DNA of 64,000 bases from Euglena gracilis. Lineage: Eukaryota; Euglenida; Euglenophyceae; Euglenales. The translations under genes and the position numbers were made by a program. The notes under the pieces were generated by a model. That model was not told the DNA's origin. It was given only the letters and a program-made list of their open reading frames with translations, and made no database searches. Location: the NCBI GenBank assembly GCA_039621445.1, contig CP154957.1, forward strand, positions 35,718,227 through 35,782,226, in the 5' to 3' direction. Each line of letters starts with the position of its first letter. Position 1 is the stretch's first letter. This document shows, one piece after another, positions 12,519-25,242 of this stretch.

Positions 12519-12725
12519 CTGCCTGACAGGCCCGAAAATGAGGGCGACGGTGGCGGCACTGGAGAGCGCCCGGAGCAGCTGAGACCAGCCGGCGGGGGCG
12601 CAGCGGGGGGCGGGCCCCACCCCCAGGCCGAGGGTGGCCCCGCCGCGGCCGGTGGAGAACAGCAGCGCCAGGAGGGCGACCGCCATGAGGCAGTGCTGGA
12701 CCACCACCGCCCACAGCGGCGAGCC
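12519..12725 (-). CDS. Gene B exon, two hydrophobic segments
   Basis: 207 bases give exactly 69 codons, from acceptor CCCCCCAG (plus CT at 12726-12727) to donor CAG|GTGGGC. It contains VVVQHCLMAVALLALLF, then LLRALSSAATVALIF. The second segment aligns loosely to VLIAALSAPVASVEAFVF at the start of exon 25243-25438. Codon use is strongly GC-rich at third positions, unlike the surrounding intron. Confidence 0.75.
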
Positions 12726-13307
12726 CTGGGGGGTGGGGGAGGCGGAGGGACGGTCCTTTCCTGGCTTCGGCCCAAACCTGGGACCACGTCAGGGCCGCGG
12801 AGGGGGGGGTCCAGCCGGGAAAAACAGCCGCTGGCTGGGACGCGCCCCCTCTGGGGATGGGGTCCAGGAGGGGAGTACACCCGATCCAGGGCTGGACCCA
12901 GGCAGCCAGGGCGCACGCTCTTCATCCAAGGCCTCGGACCCCCCTGGTTCAGGATGGGGGGGGAGGGGGGACACCCCACACCGACCAATTTTCAGCCCGG
13001 CACAAAAGGCTGGGCCATATTTTTTGACCCCCTCCTCCAAAACGGCCAAAAATGCCATTTTGGGGGTGCCACCCCCCCCCCCCCGGGTCAGTCTGGACCC
13101 CCTGGCAGGTGGGGGGGGGGGGTCCGGACCCCCCCCCCCCTCAAGGAGGGGGTGGGGGGTGGGGAGGAGACCCTCCACCCAAACCCTGTGCGCCCCTAAT
13201 ATCGAACCCTGCCCCATCCCCTTTGTTCCAGAGAGGGGCAGAAGGAGGAGGATTCAATGACCTTTGACAGGGCCTCTGGGGAGAGTCCGCCAGGGCGAAG
13301 GGAGTAC

Positions 13308-13454
13308 CTGCGGAGGAGGGAGGGCAGGCCCGGAGACCCGGCCGTTGTGGGACAGCGAGGTGCAGGACGACGCCACCTCCCAGGCATTGAAGCACGCGCA
13401 GGCCTCGGCGACGCACCGCCGACACGCATAGACGTTGGGGTGACGACGGAGTTG
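13308..13454 (-). CDS. Gene B exon, Cys-rich extracellular-like segment
   Basis: 147 bases give 49 codons, phase 0 at both ends, with acceptor CCAAAG and donor CCGCAG|GTACTC. The peptide has five Cys (YACRRCVAEACACF, then SSC) directly before the first clear transmembrane segments of the next exon. This suggests a disulfide-bearing ectodomain stem. No domain family is recognised. Confidence 0.7.
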
Positions 13455-13834
13455 CTTTGGACTCACCCAAATTAGGCATCTCTTGAGACCCAGGCACGAA
13501 GCGCCGGAATTTTTTTTGGAAAATGCATTCAGATCCGCTGGGGGTCCCCTGGGCTGGGTGGGTGGGGGGTGGATCCGGCCTTGGACCCACCGACCCCCCC
13601 CTTCCCCAAGAGGTTTCCGAGTCAAAAAGAAGCCAAACCCGAGTGACAGCGCTGTCTGCTGGACCACAAAAGCTGGGGGGGGGGGGTAAATTGACGGACC
13701 CTGAGTTCAGCCGACGCCTGGGCTGAGGGACCGAACGTCCGAGGACCGGAAAGAATGGACGTTGGAGGTGTTGGCGGCGGGTCGGCGTCATTCAGAGGGT
13801 TCAAAGCAGGGGCGCTGACCCGGGGGGAGACCAC

Positions 13835-13908
13835 CTTCGGGGTGGCGGTGTCCAGCAGCGGGGAGGTGTAGCTCGGCACGGCCAGTTTGGGCATCAGAAG
13901 CACCACCG
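13835..13908 (-). CDS. Gene B exon, short
   Basis: Acceptor CCCTCCAG is followed by two bases plus 24 codons, ending in phase 0 at AAG|GTGGTC, which fits the next exon (13308-13454). The peptide includes LLMPKLAVPSYTSPLLDTA. An alternative donor (CGG|GTCAGC) lies 12 bases further on in the same phase. Confidence 0.45.
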
Positions 13909-14653
13909 CTGGAGGGATGGGGGGGAGAGGGCCGGCCGGCGGATGCAACACACAGACACAGGGGAAAAGATGCGCTGCAATAGCTGTGTTACAAACAAGA
14001 ATGTGCAAAGATCCTCAGAACTTAAACCAAAAAAAAAAACGCACAACGGAAGACAACTTTCCTGGAACAGTTCGGACAACAAATGAAAAAGCGAACAAAA
14101 GAGTGTGAACTTCAAAAAAAACGCACAGTGGGGCTTCTTCCCTCTCCCTTCCCTCGTCCCTTCCCTGGGTGCTAGCTCTTCAAAAAGGAAATCACCCCAA
14201 CACGTCCTTGCCTCATGTCACAACTAGTTTGAAAATTTTGTTTTTCAGGGGATCATTCATTAGGAACCTGCCGATCTGCATGCAGAAGAAAAATGATGGC
14301 CCGCAACAGATGGCGATGGGCACTCGCTTCAGGGGGCACACCTTGATAGAGAAAATCCACCCAACCCAGAGAGAGGAAGGCAATGAGGGCACACTGTCCC
14401 CTGTGTGTCCAGGAAATGCAATGCCACAAACCTATTCTTTTTTGGACAAAATCCAACCCTCCTTCAGCCCAAAAGGCATGGATTTTTTGGGAAACATAAA
14501 TACAACCAAAAACAGAGAGTTTGTGGCATTTGGCCCATATCTCTTCATAACCACATATGCATATGCAAAGTGAATAAAGGTTGCCCCTCGTTTGCTGAAC
14601 AAAGAAATGCCCATCGTTTGCTCCGTGGCCGACTTCCTTTGAAGGCCGCAGAC

Positions 14654-14800
14654 CAGGGAAGAGCGTGGGCGTTGAGGGGGCCCAGGGGCTCCTTCCCGCT
14701 GGCCACCAGCAGCATGCCGTGCGCCAGGTGGGACCACCCCATGAAGACCCGGGCGATGTTGAGGACGAAGAACCAATTTTGGGCGGCAGGCGCCCCCGGC
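14654..14800 (-). CDS. Gene B exon, hydrophobic segment
   Basis: From acceptor CTCCGAG, one base plus 48 codons and two bases run to a possible CCCTG|GTCTGC donor. It contains WFFVLNIARVFMGW and HGMLLVASGKEPLG. Phases to both neighbours are not fully consistent, so either edge may be shifted; an alternative donor is GGAA|GTCGGC about 20 bases on. Confidence 0.5.
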
Positions 14801-14916
14801 CTCGGAGGCAGGCCAGAGCGGTGTGAGAAAGCCTGGAGGGGGGGTCGACCCCCCCCCCACCACCCTGGCTGTTTGGCCGATTCCCGTACTGCCCTGGGGG
14901 GGGGGGGCGGGGCGGC

Positions 14917-15007
14917 CTGGAGGAGTCCCGGCGAAGACGAAGTAGTGGGAGTCGTCCTCGAACAGCAGCCCGCCATCCGCCGCCCGCCGGAAGCCGAGGA
15001 GGAGGGA
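14917..15007 (-). CDS. Gene B exon with possible GC donor
   Basis: A strong pyrimidine tract and CACCCAG acceptor precede 30 codons in phase 0 after exon 15345-15452. The peptide includes GLLFEDDSHYFVFAG. The natural end is CCTCCAG|GCCGCC, which would be a GC-AG intron. GT donors further on (GTACGGG, GTGGTG) would add a low-complexity Pro-rich tail. The downstream end is therefore uncertain. Confidence 0.5.
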
Positions 15008-15344
15008 CTGGGTGATGGCGGCAGAGGCCGGCGAGGGAGGGAAGGAGTGGGGGGGGGGGGACGATGCGATGTGCTGAGGGGTGTGCCTGGGGTGACCTTG
15101 TTGGCCGCTGGAGATGGAGGTCTGTGTTGGAGGGGATTGAGTTATTCGGAGGCAACGTCGGTGGTCGGTGCTCCCTGGAATTGACTCGCTGAAAAGGATT
15201 TTTTTCGTCAAGAAAAAACAAAAGTCCCGTTTGGGTAGACCTCAGCGACCTCACCACAAAGACCCAAGGGTCGAAGAGGCCCGGGGCACTGAGAACGTCT
15301 TCCTCCCCCACCCCACCCACCCCAAAATCACTCCCTGAGCGCAC

Positions 15345-15452
15345 TTGCATGTCTGGGGGCTGCCCACCATAGACCAGGTCTCCTCCAGTGGTCCCATTTG
15401 TCAGGCCCTGGGTCACAAACAAGACTGTGGCCGACTGGCCAGGAACGGTCAC
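15345..15452 (-). CDS. Gene B exon, ectodomain-like
   Basis: 108 bases give exactly 36 codons between acceptor TTTCCAG and donor GTGCGC, phase 0 at both ends. The peptide starts VTVPGQSATVLFVTQG and contains an NGT glycosylation sequon, which suggests an extracellular or luminal segment. It is the most upstream exon I can assign with confidence to group B. Confidence 0.65.
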
Positions 15453-18400
15453 CTGGAAACGAAACAGTGCCACGGAAGTGACTGAGCAGCCAAGGCATTG
15501 GCCAAACGGGGGGGGGGGTCCAGGCCCCCCTGGGAACCGCCAAAACATTCCAGCACTTCTTGCTGGGGAAGATGAAATTTTTGGTGTATGCTTTTCCAAT
15601 ATTTTCAAAAAAATGTGCAAAAACGCGATTTGTGGGCCTTTTTCGAGGTCAAGTTTTTTTTGCACAGGGAGGGGAGGGTCCGACCCCCTCCCTTCGGGGA
15701 GTCCATACCACCCCTCCTCCCCACTCACTTAACACCCTGGCCACATTCCATATATTATTCCTTCGCCATATGTTACTTCATGCCGAATACGTCATGCCCT
15801 CCACGAAGCTGTCATCCGGAAATCATTTAGCACAAAGACCCCAGTGGTTACTTCTGTGGAATGCATATTTGTGGACGTTCCCACATCACAATTTGGTGAC
15901 ACCAATGGGGGGGGGTGACTGCCATCCCTCATCCTGGTGCGAGGTCACTTCATGCACAGCGGGAGGGCAACGGCTGACCTACTCCTAACAAAAGGTCATT
16001 TTCAAGCCAATGGGGTCAGCTTTGGAACCAGATCAGCACGTTCTGAAATTGACTAGTCAAGAACCAAAAGAAAACCATGCAAACTTGCATGTGCACATGC
16101 TGATTTCATTATTTCAAAAATCTTCATCGTGCAATAATTGCAAATTAATGAAGAACAAAAACTTCAAAGCTTCGGATTATGTAACTTACGGAACACCGTG
16201 TCCCCTGTCCCGTGCCCCTTCCTCTGCCAGATATTTTCTTTCATTCCCCATTTCCATCGAGGTCTTTTGAATAAAAAGCTTCTTTTGACCCTGACCCACT
16301 GAAAAGAGAACGTTTTGGGTTTGCTCAGGAACTTTATTGGACGGTGAGTCATTTTCGAGATCTTTTTCAAAACAAATGATTCTTAAACCCAAACATTCCT
16401 GCCGAAAGGCAGAGTCCTTGATCCTGCCCAGATCCTGCCCATTAAACACCCCTTGTCGGCTGAATAACCCTGGGAGCATTTCATAAATTTGGAATCTAAT
16501 TTATTTTCAGAAATGGTGCTGGTTCACACAATAATGTGGAGTTATCATTTCCTACATGACTTGTCACTTATTGCCAAACCTGCCTTTGTCCCCCATGGCT
16601 TACCCCCTAAGAAAAGAGCTCCAATCCAAAGTCTCAATGGTCCACCTAATTAGACACACGGTTCCCTGATGTTGGGACTTTCAAAAATCACCACAGCCTC
16701 ATATGTAAGGGTTTTGTTCCAAACCAGATGGACTTCCCATCATGTGAAATGATTCTAATTCATAATTTGAGAATAAATCTGACCAACATCGGCGAAGTTG
16801 TTCGCCTCAGGTCAGGTGTTTTTTTTTTGTGGGGGAGAAGAGTCTTGATCCTCATTCTGCCTCGAAATTCCACAGGTGTCTTATATTGATTCTTCCACAG
16901 GGTCTTTTAGATATGGGGGTGCCTTATGTATTTTAGACCTCGATTCCAAATCTTCAAAGGTGTGACGTTGGGGTGGGTTAATCTGCCAGAGGCTCTGGAT
17001 AATGTCATCCTCAAACCATTCTCAGAGGATACAAATAAATGAATTCTAAAAGTTCAGTAAAATTCTCACAGATCAAAGAAACTGAAATTACAATAATTCT
17101 CCTCGTCACATCCAGCACACAACACACCAACTGGCTTGGGGACACAAAGCTCCCCGCCAGCAAAGCTCCCTGAACGGTAAGCTGCAAGCCAGCGACAATG
17201 ACCAATAACTTTGTCTCTTCACCCCACACAAAGCACTTGGGAGTTGTTGGAGGCAGGCTCTGCATCGGCCCTGGCCGAAAGGGTCGAGCAAATGTGACAT
17301 ACTGACACAGAGGATTATTCAGACCCGGCACGGCTCGGCACGGCTCCCCAAATAAGGCACGGGTCTTTGGGGGAGGGGCTGTTGGAAAACTCTGGGGTTT
17401 TTGGACTTTTGGAGGGGGGTTATTTTTGGATTTTTCTTCACCAATCCAATCCCCCCCAAAAAAACATTTCTCAAGTCCTCAAACACACACAAAATTTCCT
17501 TGATTGATTCATATTGGGACTTGCATATGACTTGAAATATATCTTGTGTCCAAATTTGGGAATGTCCTATATATCAGGTGAAAAATTTTCGCTGTTAGAG
17601 GGGTCATAAATTTTTGGGGGTGCTTGAAAATGCAGGGCCATATTTTTGGATTTTTGATCGGTCAGCCCAAAGGAAGTCTTATTTTGGGGTTCTTATTTTG
17701 AGGCCCATTAAAGGGGTGGCCACAAGAGGTGGGGAGGCAAGGAGCCACTCAGGGATTTCCTAACCCTCCCCTCAGGGGCAATCCACTCGGTCGATTCTCA
17801 GGGGGGAGGGCAGAACTGCTTCATAAAAAAGGTACCATACTACTCCATGTTTCCGCTCACCCATAAGCTGTCATCAAACCTCTCATTTTGGCTGTTATAT
17901 AATGTTAACTATTAATACAACTGTTAACATAATTTGACCTACGGGTGCATTTGTACTGTCACAATTGTGTGTACCTTTATTCATCTGTATTCGCAGCACC
18001 ATATCGTATCAGCATATTTCAGATCACATCCATTGCATCCGAAATGGGCAGGAAAACACAAAAGCGGTTGTTTTCAGGGCTGCTTTCCCAACAGTGCCTG
18101 GCTGCAAGGAGAAACAGCCAATACAGCGCCCCAGCCACTGGCATCATTGCCACATGATGGCCATACTTGTTGGAAGGAAGCCATTTTCTGCGGAGACCTA
18201 GACCCAAGCAGTTCCCTCTCATATTTGCGTTCAAGTAAGTCTCTGCCTTCACTCTTTTTTTGGACTTTTTTCTCGACCTGCCAGGGTCCCAAATGCGGGG
18301 GTCAAATATTCACAGTTGTGCAACTGCATTTTGTCGTTTACTATTTCCGCATTGCATACACACATGAATTTGTGGGATGCATTTGTGGGCACCCTTGACA

Positions 18401-19512
18401 TCCTACACAACGTAGAACCGTGGCGCCTGGTGGGAAACTCGTTTACATCACAGGAAAAAAAAATCAAAAGCACATTTATGCCTGAGCTCTTGCCAAACCA
18501 ACTAATAATCCACCCGGCCTTTAAAAAAAAAAGCGTTGTCATCATCTTGAAAAATGAGTATTTCTATTTCAAATTGAATGCAAAATTCTATTCTCAAACT
18601 TAAGCAAATTCCTAATGTGAGAAATGCCTAATTTGGTGTTCAAATTCCTAAATTTGGGTTACAAATGCATGACTTGTGAGGAAAATACATTACAAATTAC
18701 CAATTTGCTTTCAATTTTTTTTTTGTTTTGGTTGGCATATCAGTCAATTTTAGCACTTTGGGTGGCAATAAGGCAGCCTGGATCATGGCCATGGCAATTG
18801 CTGGGCCACGCGGACACTTTTTTTTGGGCAAAGATCCTCAACCTTGAACAAAGCGATCCAAAATTGGCTGAAATGTTGGAACCGTTAATAAATCCAAAAT
18901 TGGTCAAAATGGCTCAAAATGCCCGAAAATGCACCTCTCACAAATGACCAATAAATGGACTTCATTTAAAAATGATGAGATAATTGCTTGTTGAGCATTG
19001 CAATGAGATGGACACCTCATTTTCCTATGGGTCACAGCTGGCCATGATGGCCTGATGGCTGACGGATGGCGTCCCCCTCCCCGGTTGTACCCATGTTCAT
19101 GAAATGAACGTGCTTTATTTTGGCAAAAAAAAAAGCATAACGCAAAACAAATCACAAAAGAACAAGAGTGAACCTATTGTAAGTGGCAAAATGAAGAAAT
19201 ACCAATCACATATGTCAGAGGGAGGAGAGGGGGAAACCTGACAACTTCGAAACCTTGAAATCGGAACATCACACACCAAATTTGGAAAAAACTTCTTTCA
19301 AAAAAAAACATGCCAGGAAATGGAAAACTGGAATAAAGAATCACATGTCCAGCGTCAACGTGACTTGTGAGTGGTTGATAAATCTCACCAAATGTGAAAA
19401 ATTAAAACCTTGGAAAAATCTCGTCCACAACATTTCCCACACCATTTTTCTTGTCCAAGTCCCCCCTCCATCCTCCTGTCCCTTCCATGCACAGGAACAC
19501 TGCCTTTGCCCA
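15453..19512. other. Gene-poor stretch between exon groups A and B
   Basis: Mostly AT-rich intron or intergenic sequence. Two weak minus-strand open stretches with hydrophobic content occur near 17110-17220 (around VQGALLAGSFVSPSQL) and 18060-18200 (around AMMPVAGALYWLFLLAA). Neither has convincing splice signals at both ends. If groups A and B are one gene, linking exons should lie here. Confidence 0.4.
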
Positions 19513-19580
19513 TCACATGCTCAGCACCATGAGGGCGAACCGCATCGCCGGGGCCAGGATGGTGCCGGGCACTGGCTCGG
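19513..19580 (-). CDS. Group A, possible terminal exon
   Basis: After acceptor GCGCAG the frame reads EPVPGTILAPAMRFALMVLS and stops at TGA. The hydrophobic run is similar in place and character to exon 5080-5171. The phase does not match the preceding exon (19759-19898 leaves two bases), so either the donor or this exon is wrong. Confidence 0.3.
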
Positions 19581-19758
19581 CTGCGCACGGTCCTGACTGC
19601 CCCAGCGATCCTGAAGCCACCACCTGCGCATTTCCGGGGTGGGTTTCCCCTTCCCGCCTTGGGGCAGGTGTGGGCGACCCCCCAACTCGAGACACACCGC
19701 GCACGCCTGCCGCCACGTCGCTTTTCTGCCCCGGCCACCGCCAATGCGCAGCCCTCAC

Positions 19759-19898
19759 CCAAAATGGGGAAGCCGTCCCGGGAGGGGTGGGCGGTGAGGT
19801 CCGGCCAGGTCCGTCGCCGCGATGTTGATCCCGATGCAAAGGCCGATGAGGAAGATGAAGCGGAGGAACATCTTCCGGTCGGCCCAGACGAAAGGGAC
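19759..19898 (-). CDS. Group A exon, one transmembrane segment
   Basis: Acceptor CTCCCAG is followed in phase 0 by VPFVWADRKMFLRF and FLIGLCIGINIAATDL, ending at TTTGG|GTGAGG with two bases over. The phase fits exon 20291-20530. A single long hydrophobic helix is preceded by charged residues, as in the corresponding part of exon 5272-5458. Confidence 0.65.
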
Positions 19899-20290
19899 CT
19901 GGGAGAGGAGATGACCAGAGGTTGAGAAAAGAAACGTCCACTCAATGCCCCAGGGGGGAAAAGACTAGAACCTGGGGGAACCGCCACCGACAACCCTACC
20001 CCAGCCTCTCAACCCACCAAGCGACTCATACGAAAACCTCAAAAAAATATTTGGAAATCGGGAAACATAAATAAACCAAATAAACAAACAAGTAAACAAA
20101 ACAAACAGATGGGCAAACAGACACGAATCCTGAAAATTCAGCGTGGAGGGGCTTTTCCTGTCCCAGAGTGCAGATTCATGCAAATCCACCGACAACACGT
20201 GGCAGCAGCATTTGGCCACCAGAGGCCCAGTAGCCTTAAACGCGGAAGCAGTCATTGTGGTGCTTTTTCTCTGTTGGGCAGAACTGCCAC

Positions 20291-20530
20291 CCAGAGCGGA
20301 GGGGAGCAGACGTGGAAGAAGAGGGTGTTGATCTGCGCGCTCAGCAGGCTCAGCTGCGGCAGCCCGTCGTCCCGCGGCAGGCGCAGCAGGGCGAGGCACA
20401 GCACGTAGAACAGCACCCCCGCGGGCACGAAGAACGCCGCGAAGTGCAGCGCCAGGCTGGACTGGACGGACTGCAGCAGCGCCAGGTGGCGGGCGGGGTT
20501 CAGGGCCAACCCCGCCGTCGTCCGGATGAC
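20291..20530 (-). CDS. Group A exon, 80 codons
   Basis: 240 bases give exactly 80 codons between acceptor GGCGCAG and donor GTGGCA. The peptide has NPARHLALLQSV, the hydrophobic LALHFAAFFVPAGVLFY and SAQINTLFFHVCSPPLW. It covers gene B exon 6257-6460 plus the beginning of 5272-5458, so an intron has been gained or lost relative to B. Confidence 0.75.
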
Positions 20531-23500
20531 CTGCGCCAGAGTAGCAGGGGACCAGCATCGATTTATTGCGCAGCACCCTGTGTGCCATATCTCTCTGGCC
20601 TTATTATGGGTCCCCAAGCAGGGGCTTAGAGGAGCTTGCATTTGAGCAGACTTCCAAGAATCGACAGTGGGAATTCTTCAAATAATCGAAAAAGTTTGCA
20701 GGCACGTGAACTTGACCAAAGTTCAATACCCCCCGCCTTGGGCAGCAAGGGGTGGGGCCAAGTTTGCAAGTGAAGAGTTTTTGCATGTGCAAAGACTGAA
20801 AGCCATATTGGGCTGGCCAAGTTGCATGTAAGGAGGAGGGGTGTCCGGGGGGGGGGAATGTCATCTGGCGTGAACATTTTGAAAGTGCATTTCCTACGTT
20901 TGCCCAGATAATGATCAATTTTCAAGCACCTCCACACCCCGTTCGTTCTCTCAAGCAAAATCTTTTCTTTTTTGAGCTTGGCAGGCTGCGTGTGTTTGTG
21001 AATCTGTGTGCGCATTGTTCGTCGGAGGGATTCACAGGGAGACTGAAAGCGAGTTCAATCTACCAAAAAATCACTCACCACAACTATTTGCACAGCCCTA
21101 AACCCCAGTGACCCCTCCTGCAAATATGAAATCCTTCCTAGGGTCCTTGATTTGGCAACCGAATATGAACCCCCTCTGGCTTTCGAAAAGCGGACACATA
21201 AAATGACGCTGCAAAAAGTACCAAAAGCTACTTTTTGAATAGATTTATACCTCCAGCTACGAAAATGGACCCAAAATGTCACTTATGGTGAAATGCGATG
21301 AGTAATGATGTTGTTCAGTGAATGAAATTTCCATTAAACCCCCCTGGGGGTCACGATATTTGTGAATATATGCAATTTACTGCCCAGAGTATTCAAGATG
21401 GAAAATTTGCTCTCAGGAACAATCAAGCCCCAAATACAAATTTATTTGTGTCGAAATCCTTCTTTGGGAAACAAAAACATAATGAAAAAAAGAAGAAAAG
21501 AAAATCGAAAAACACAAAAAAAACATGTTTGTGCCGCCAGACACTCTTGCCAACGCATGCCGTAGAGTTGATGGATGCGCTTACGTGAAAAGGACAAATT
21601 ACTCCATTGATGGGGAGTCAGGCATTTGCCTGTGGAGGGTACTCGCACCCTCCACAGGACTCCATTCCATTCCACAAGCTAATGCAGGGATCTAGCCGGG
21701 GTCCCCCCTGGCAACAAAATTTGTTCTTCGCTAGCATCGGACAACGCTTTTTTGTTTTTTTGCATGTTTTTGCAGATTCTCCTAAAAACACCAATTTGGG
21801 GTTTTTTAAGGCTCAAAGAAATGTTTGCCAAATTATTCCTCTGGGGGACCAACCGCCCCCCCCCCCCCCCCCCCCGAGGAGATCTGGTCCAACCCTGCTC
21901 CCTCCGCATTTAATACTCTGTCCAACCCTTTTGCCCCCCCTTTTTTTACCTTTTTCCCCAACCTGCTGGCAGACCCCCCCCCCCCGCGAGTCTTTGAGAG
22001 TCCCCTCAATCCCTGAGTTTCCCTGGCAAGAAAAAGGGGATCAAGCACCTTCCATTGGGCAGCTCCTTAAACCCCCGATTGGCCTTGCTTTCTCCATCTC
22101 AGACCATGAAATTAGGGTGGCCACCTGTACAAACCAAATGACCTTGGAACCCCGAAGCTGGAATCCCGAAAATAAAGTGAAATTCCCGGGGGAGGGTTCC
22201 ACCTGGCCCTGCAGAGCAGGCACCCATGGTCACTTCCCATTTTGCTGCCATAGCCGGCCCTGGTCGGCAAATAATCAGCCATAGGTGGGGGCATACTTGC
22301 AGTTGTGCGCCGCGGCGCTCGTGCCGCGGCGCAAAAAAAAAACCGCAGCAGTCGCGGCGCAAAGAAATCTTTTTGCCGTGGCTGTCACGGCACAGGCAGG
22401 AATTATTGCCGAGGTTTGGCTTCTTTTTCAGCACTTTGCCGACTTTTGGCACTTCTTTGCTGCTTTGGAACTGTTTTTGGTCACTTTTTTGTTGCTTTTA
22501 ACTGTTTTGACCACTCGAGGCTGCTTTTGCCCCCTTTTTTGGTCACACCTGTGAACTTTTGTCCACTTGAGGCTCCTTCTGCTGCTTTTTGGCCACTTTT
22601 GCCCACTTGAGGTTGCTTCTGCTGATTTTTTTAGTGACTTTTGGTCATTTTGGACTGCTCTTTGGTCACATCCTTCTGTTGAGTTGCTCCCTTAAACCAA
22701 AAACAGGCTTTAATGGGCCAAAAGTTGCACAAAATGGGCAAAATTTGGGGGTGATGGGTAATGATGGCAATAATGGCCAAAAAAAAAGAAAGCCAGGGAA
22801 GACCTTGTCCACCATTGCCCATGGGCATAATCAGCCGAGAAAATGCAAAATCGGCCCTGGTCGGTTCTGGTTGACCTAGGTGCCTGCTGCCAAGGTCCCC
22901 TGAATTGGAATTTTTGCGCAAACTTTGAGGTACTCACCGAGAAAACTTCCACCATTTCCTGACCATTTTCGACCCCTCCCCCCAATTTTCCCCAACGGAA
23001 CGCCTCAAAAGAAAATTGTTTGGCCCGACTCAGATGGGCTGAGCTGGAAACAAAATCAGTTCAGTGGACATTGGAGGGGGTGCGGCCTGGCAGAGAGCTG
23101 TATGGGGGGGGGGGGGGCTCATGGGCTGGGGCAAATGATCCAAACTGTCCAACTAGCAGTTGAAAAGCCACAAAAATGCCAACCACTGACAACAGTTGAG
23201 AAATAAAAGCAACAAAACATCAGGAGTGATGGGATGCACGATGTCAATTGAGAAAATTTTATTTGAATGGCATTTGAAATTACAGACCAATAAAAAAATT
23301 CTATTTGAAAATGAAACTCGTCAGCCTCCATCAGTTGGCCCCCAGAAACCTCCAGTATGATGGGGGGGGGGGAGAGCACGTCACCCGCACAGTCATACAA
23401 GTGGGACCGATGAGCGATTTTGGTCTATTTTCCCTCCTACCCTGCAGTTCTGCCGGGGTAATTCCAGCGAGTTTCCAGATACCCCCAGTAAAAAGATTGG

Positions 23501-24011
23501 GATTGGGGTTTGGGATTGAGGAATTGGGGTTAGGGTCAGGAACTTAGGAATTTAGGCTGAAGATAGGCCGACTTGCCTGAAATTGGGCCTAAAATTCGGC
23601 CTTAATGAGGCCTAACGTGCGGCCAAAAAGTGAGTGAATTTAGACCTAAATTTTAGGCCTAACTCAGCCCGCCCGAAAAAAATGGGTGAGGTGAGTCCGG
23701 TGGTTTTGGGACAGCCCAAACTTGGTACCGGCATGTCATGCAACAGGGACTGGACCCCTTCTCAGTGAGATACTAGTGAGCCCTCTGGGGGGACCACTAA
23801 TATGAGGCTGCCTAATGCTAAGAAAAGAAAAAAAAACTGTGTGCTCCCAGTGGTCCCTCAGAGTGCACAAAAACGCGTTGAGAAACTGGTCAGCTTACAT
23901 CAAGCAAGCCACAAGAAGCTGCCAGCGAAGGGAATGCGCATTGCACACCATGGATGCTGCCATAAACCGCAGCAAGGAAGCTGCCTTCGCCCTTGGAGGG
24001 TCAGGGCGTAC
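20531..24011. other. Intron-like stretch with degenerate repeats
   Basis: No exon was recognised. At 22505-22665 a ~55-bp unit (CCACTTGAGGCTGCTTCTGC and variants) repeats about three times. At 23487-23545 there are GGGTTAGGG-like words, followed to ~23690 by scattered GGCCTAA/TTAGGCC. At 21851-21874 and 21976-21986 there are C runs. Paired GCCGCGGCGC words lie at 22310-22355. Confidence 0.5.
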
Positions 24012-24063
24012 GGCCTTGCGGAACAGCAGCACCTTGGCGAGCACCATGATCAACCCCAGGGCA
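24012..24063 (-). CDS. Group A exon, 52 bases
   Basis: Acceptor CCCCAG gives one base that completes the codon left by exon 25243-25438. Seventeen codons follow (ALGLIMVLAKVLLFRKA), ending in phase 0 at GCC|GTACGC, which fits exon 20291-20530. The short length lowers confidence, but both phases agree and the peptide continues the transmembrane segment seen in gene B. Confidence 0.45.
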
Positions 24064-25242
24064 CTGGGGCTCAGCAACCAGCAGGACCTCCTCTGATGGG
24101 ACCTGCCTCATCCGCAGTGCCTTGCACAGGTAACACTGCGCGGCACTGTGACACAATCCTCCTGCTCCTTTGGCCACCCCCGAGGAACCAGGCATGTCAC
24201 TGGAGAGAGCGGCCACCGCGGCGAAGCTGGTGTTCAGCCTGCAAGAGGTGGGGGAACCAAGGTTGGATGCACATTGCTTATGAAAATAATTAAGGATAAT
24301 GGTGAAGAAAAACCTGGCAGAAAAGCCTTTGGACAAAAACAAAACCCGCCGCAAATTCATCAAAAATGCGAACTCCATTTTCTGTCAAAATTCTATCATT
24401 CAGAGGCCATTATTGAAATTCCAGGTAGAAACCACCAGCCACCTCGGGGTTGAACACAAAAACATCTCAAAAAAGCATAGAAACCTCCTCAGAATCACAT
24501 TTGCTTAAAATACCCCATTCTCTTTTGAACAACTCCTTGGAGAGTTGGATTTTGAGCTTGCGCCTTGAAAGAACAGAGACTGTCACCCATAATAGAAGCA
24601 CGGGGCCGCTTACAGGCGCCAGGTCCAAATAAAAGCTCACCCCAGGCTGCCAAAAGAGGTGCTCCGCTACAAGCGCACCGCCCATTTTGAAGGGCTTTCA
24701 TTACAAAATCAACAAAAAAATCAGCAAAATAAGTCGAAATAGAAGCGCACCCCCCCCCCCGGTCCCCTATAAATGCACTGCACTTCAATTTGGGGAGGGT
24801 CATGTTCCTCACAGAAGAATGGGTGCTGGGAGTTCGGGCTTGCTTTCACCAACGGGGGGAGTTCCTTGTGCTCTGGGGTGCCTGCCAACAGCAGTCCCCC
24901 CAACCCCCTCCCCAGCGGTCAGCCTACCAACCAAGCCAATTTTCCTTCGAAAATGCCGTTTTCCAGGGGCCCCTGCGCCTTCGGTTCTGGGGGGTGTGCT
25001 ATGGCACTGCCCACCCCAAAACCCGACCCCCCTCCCTGGGAGGGGGGGTCGAAAATGCCCTACCCCTCTGCCTGCCCGTAGGGCCCAACTTTCCTAAAAA
25101 AAACCTGGGGGGTTCGGTGACCAGTGTCCACATACTGAAGGAAAACTCCAATAAAATGGTGTCAAAAGAATGCAAAGAAAAAATAATGACAAGAAACAAA
25201 GAAACGAAAAAAGGCAGCACAGCACGAGGACTGGGTGCTCAC

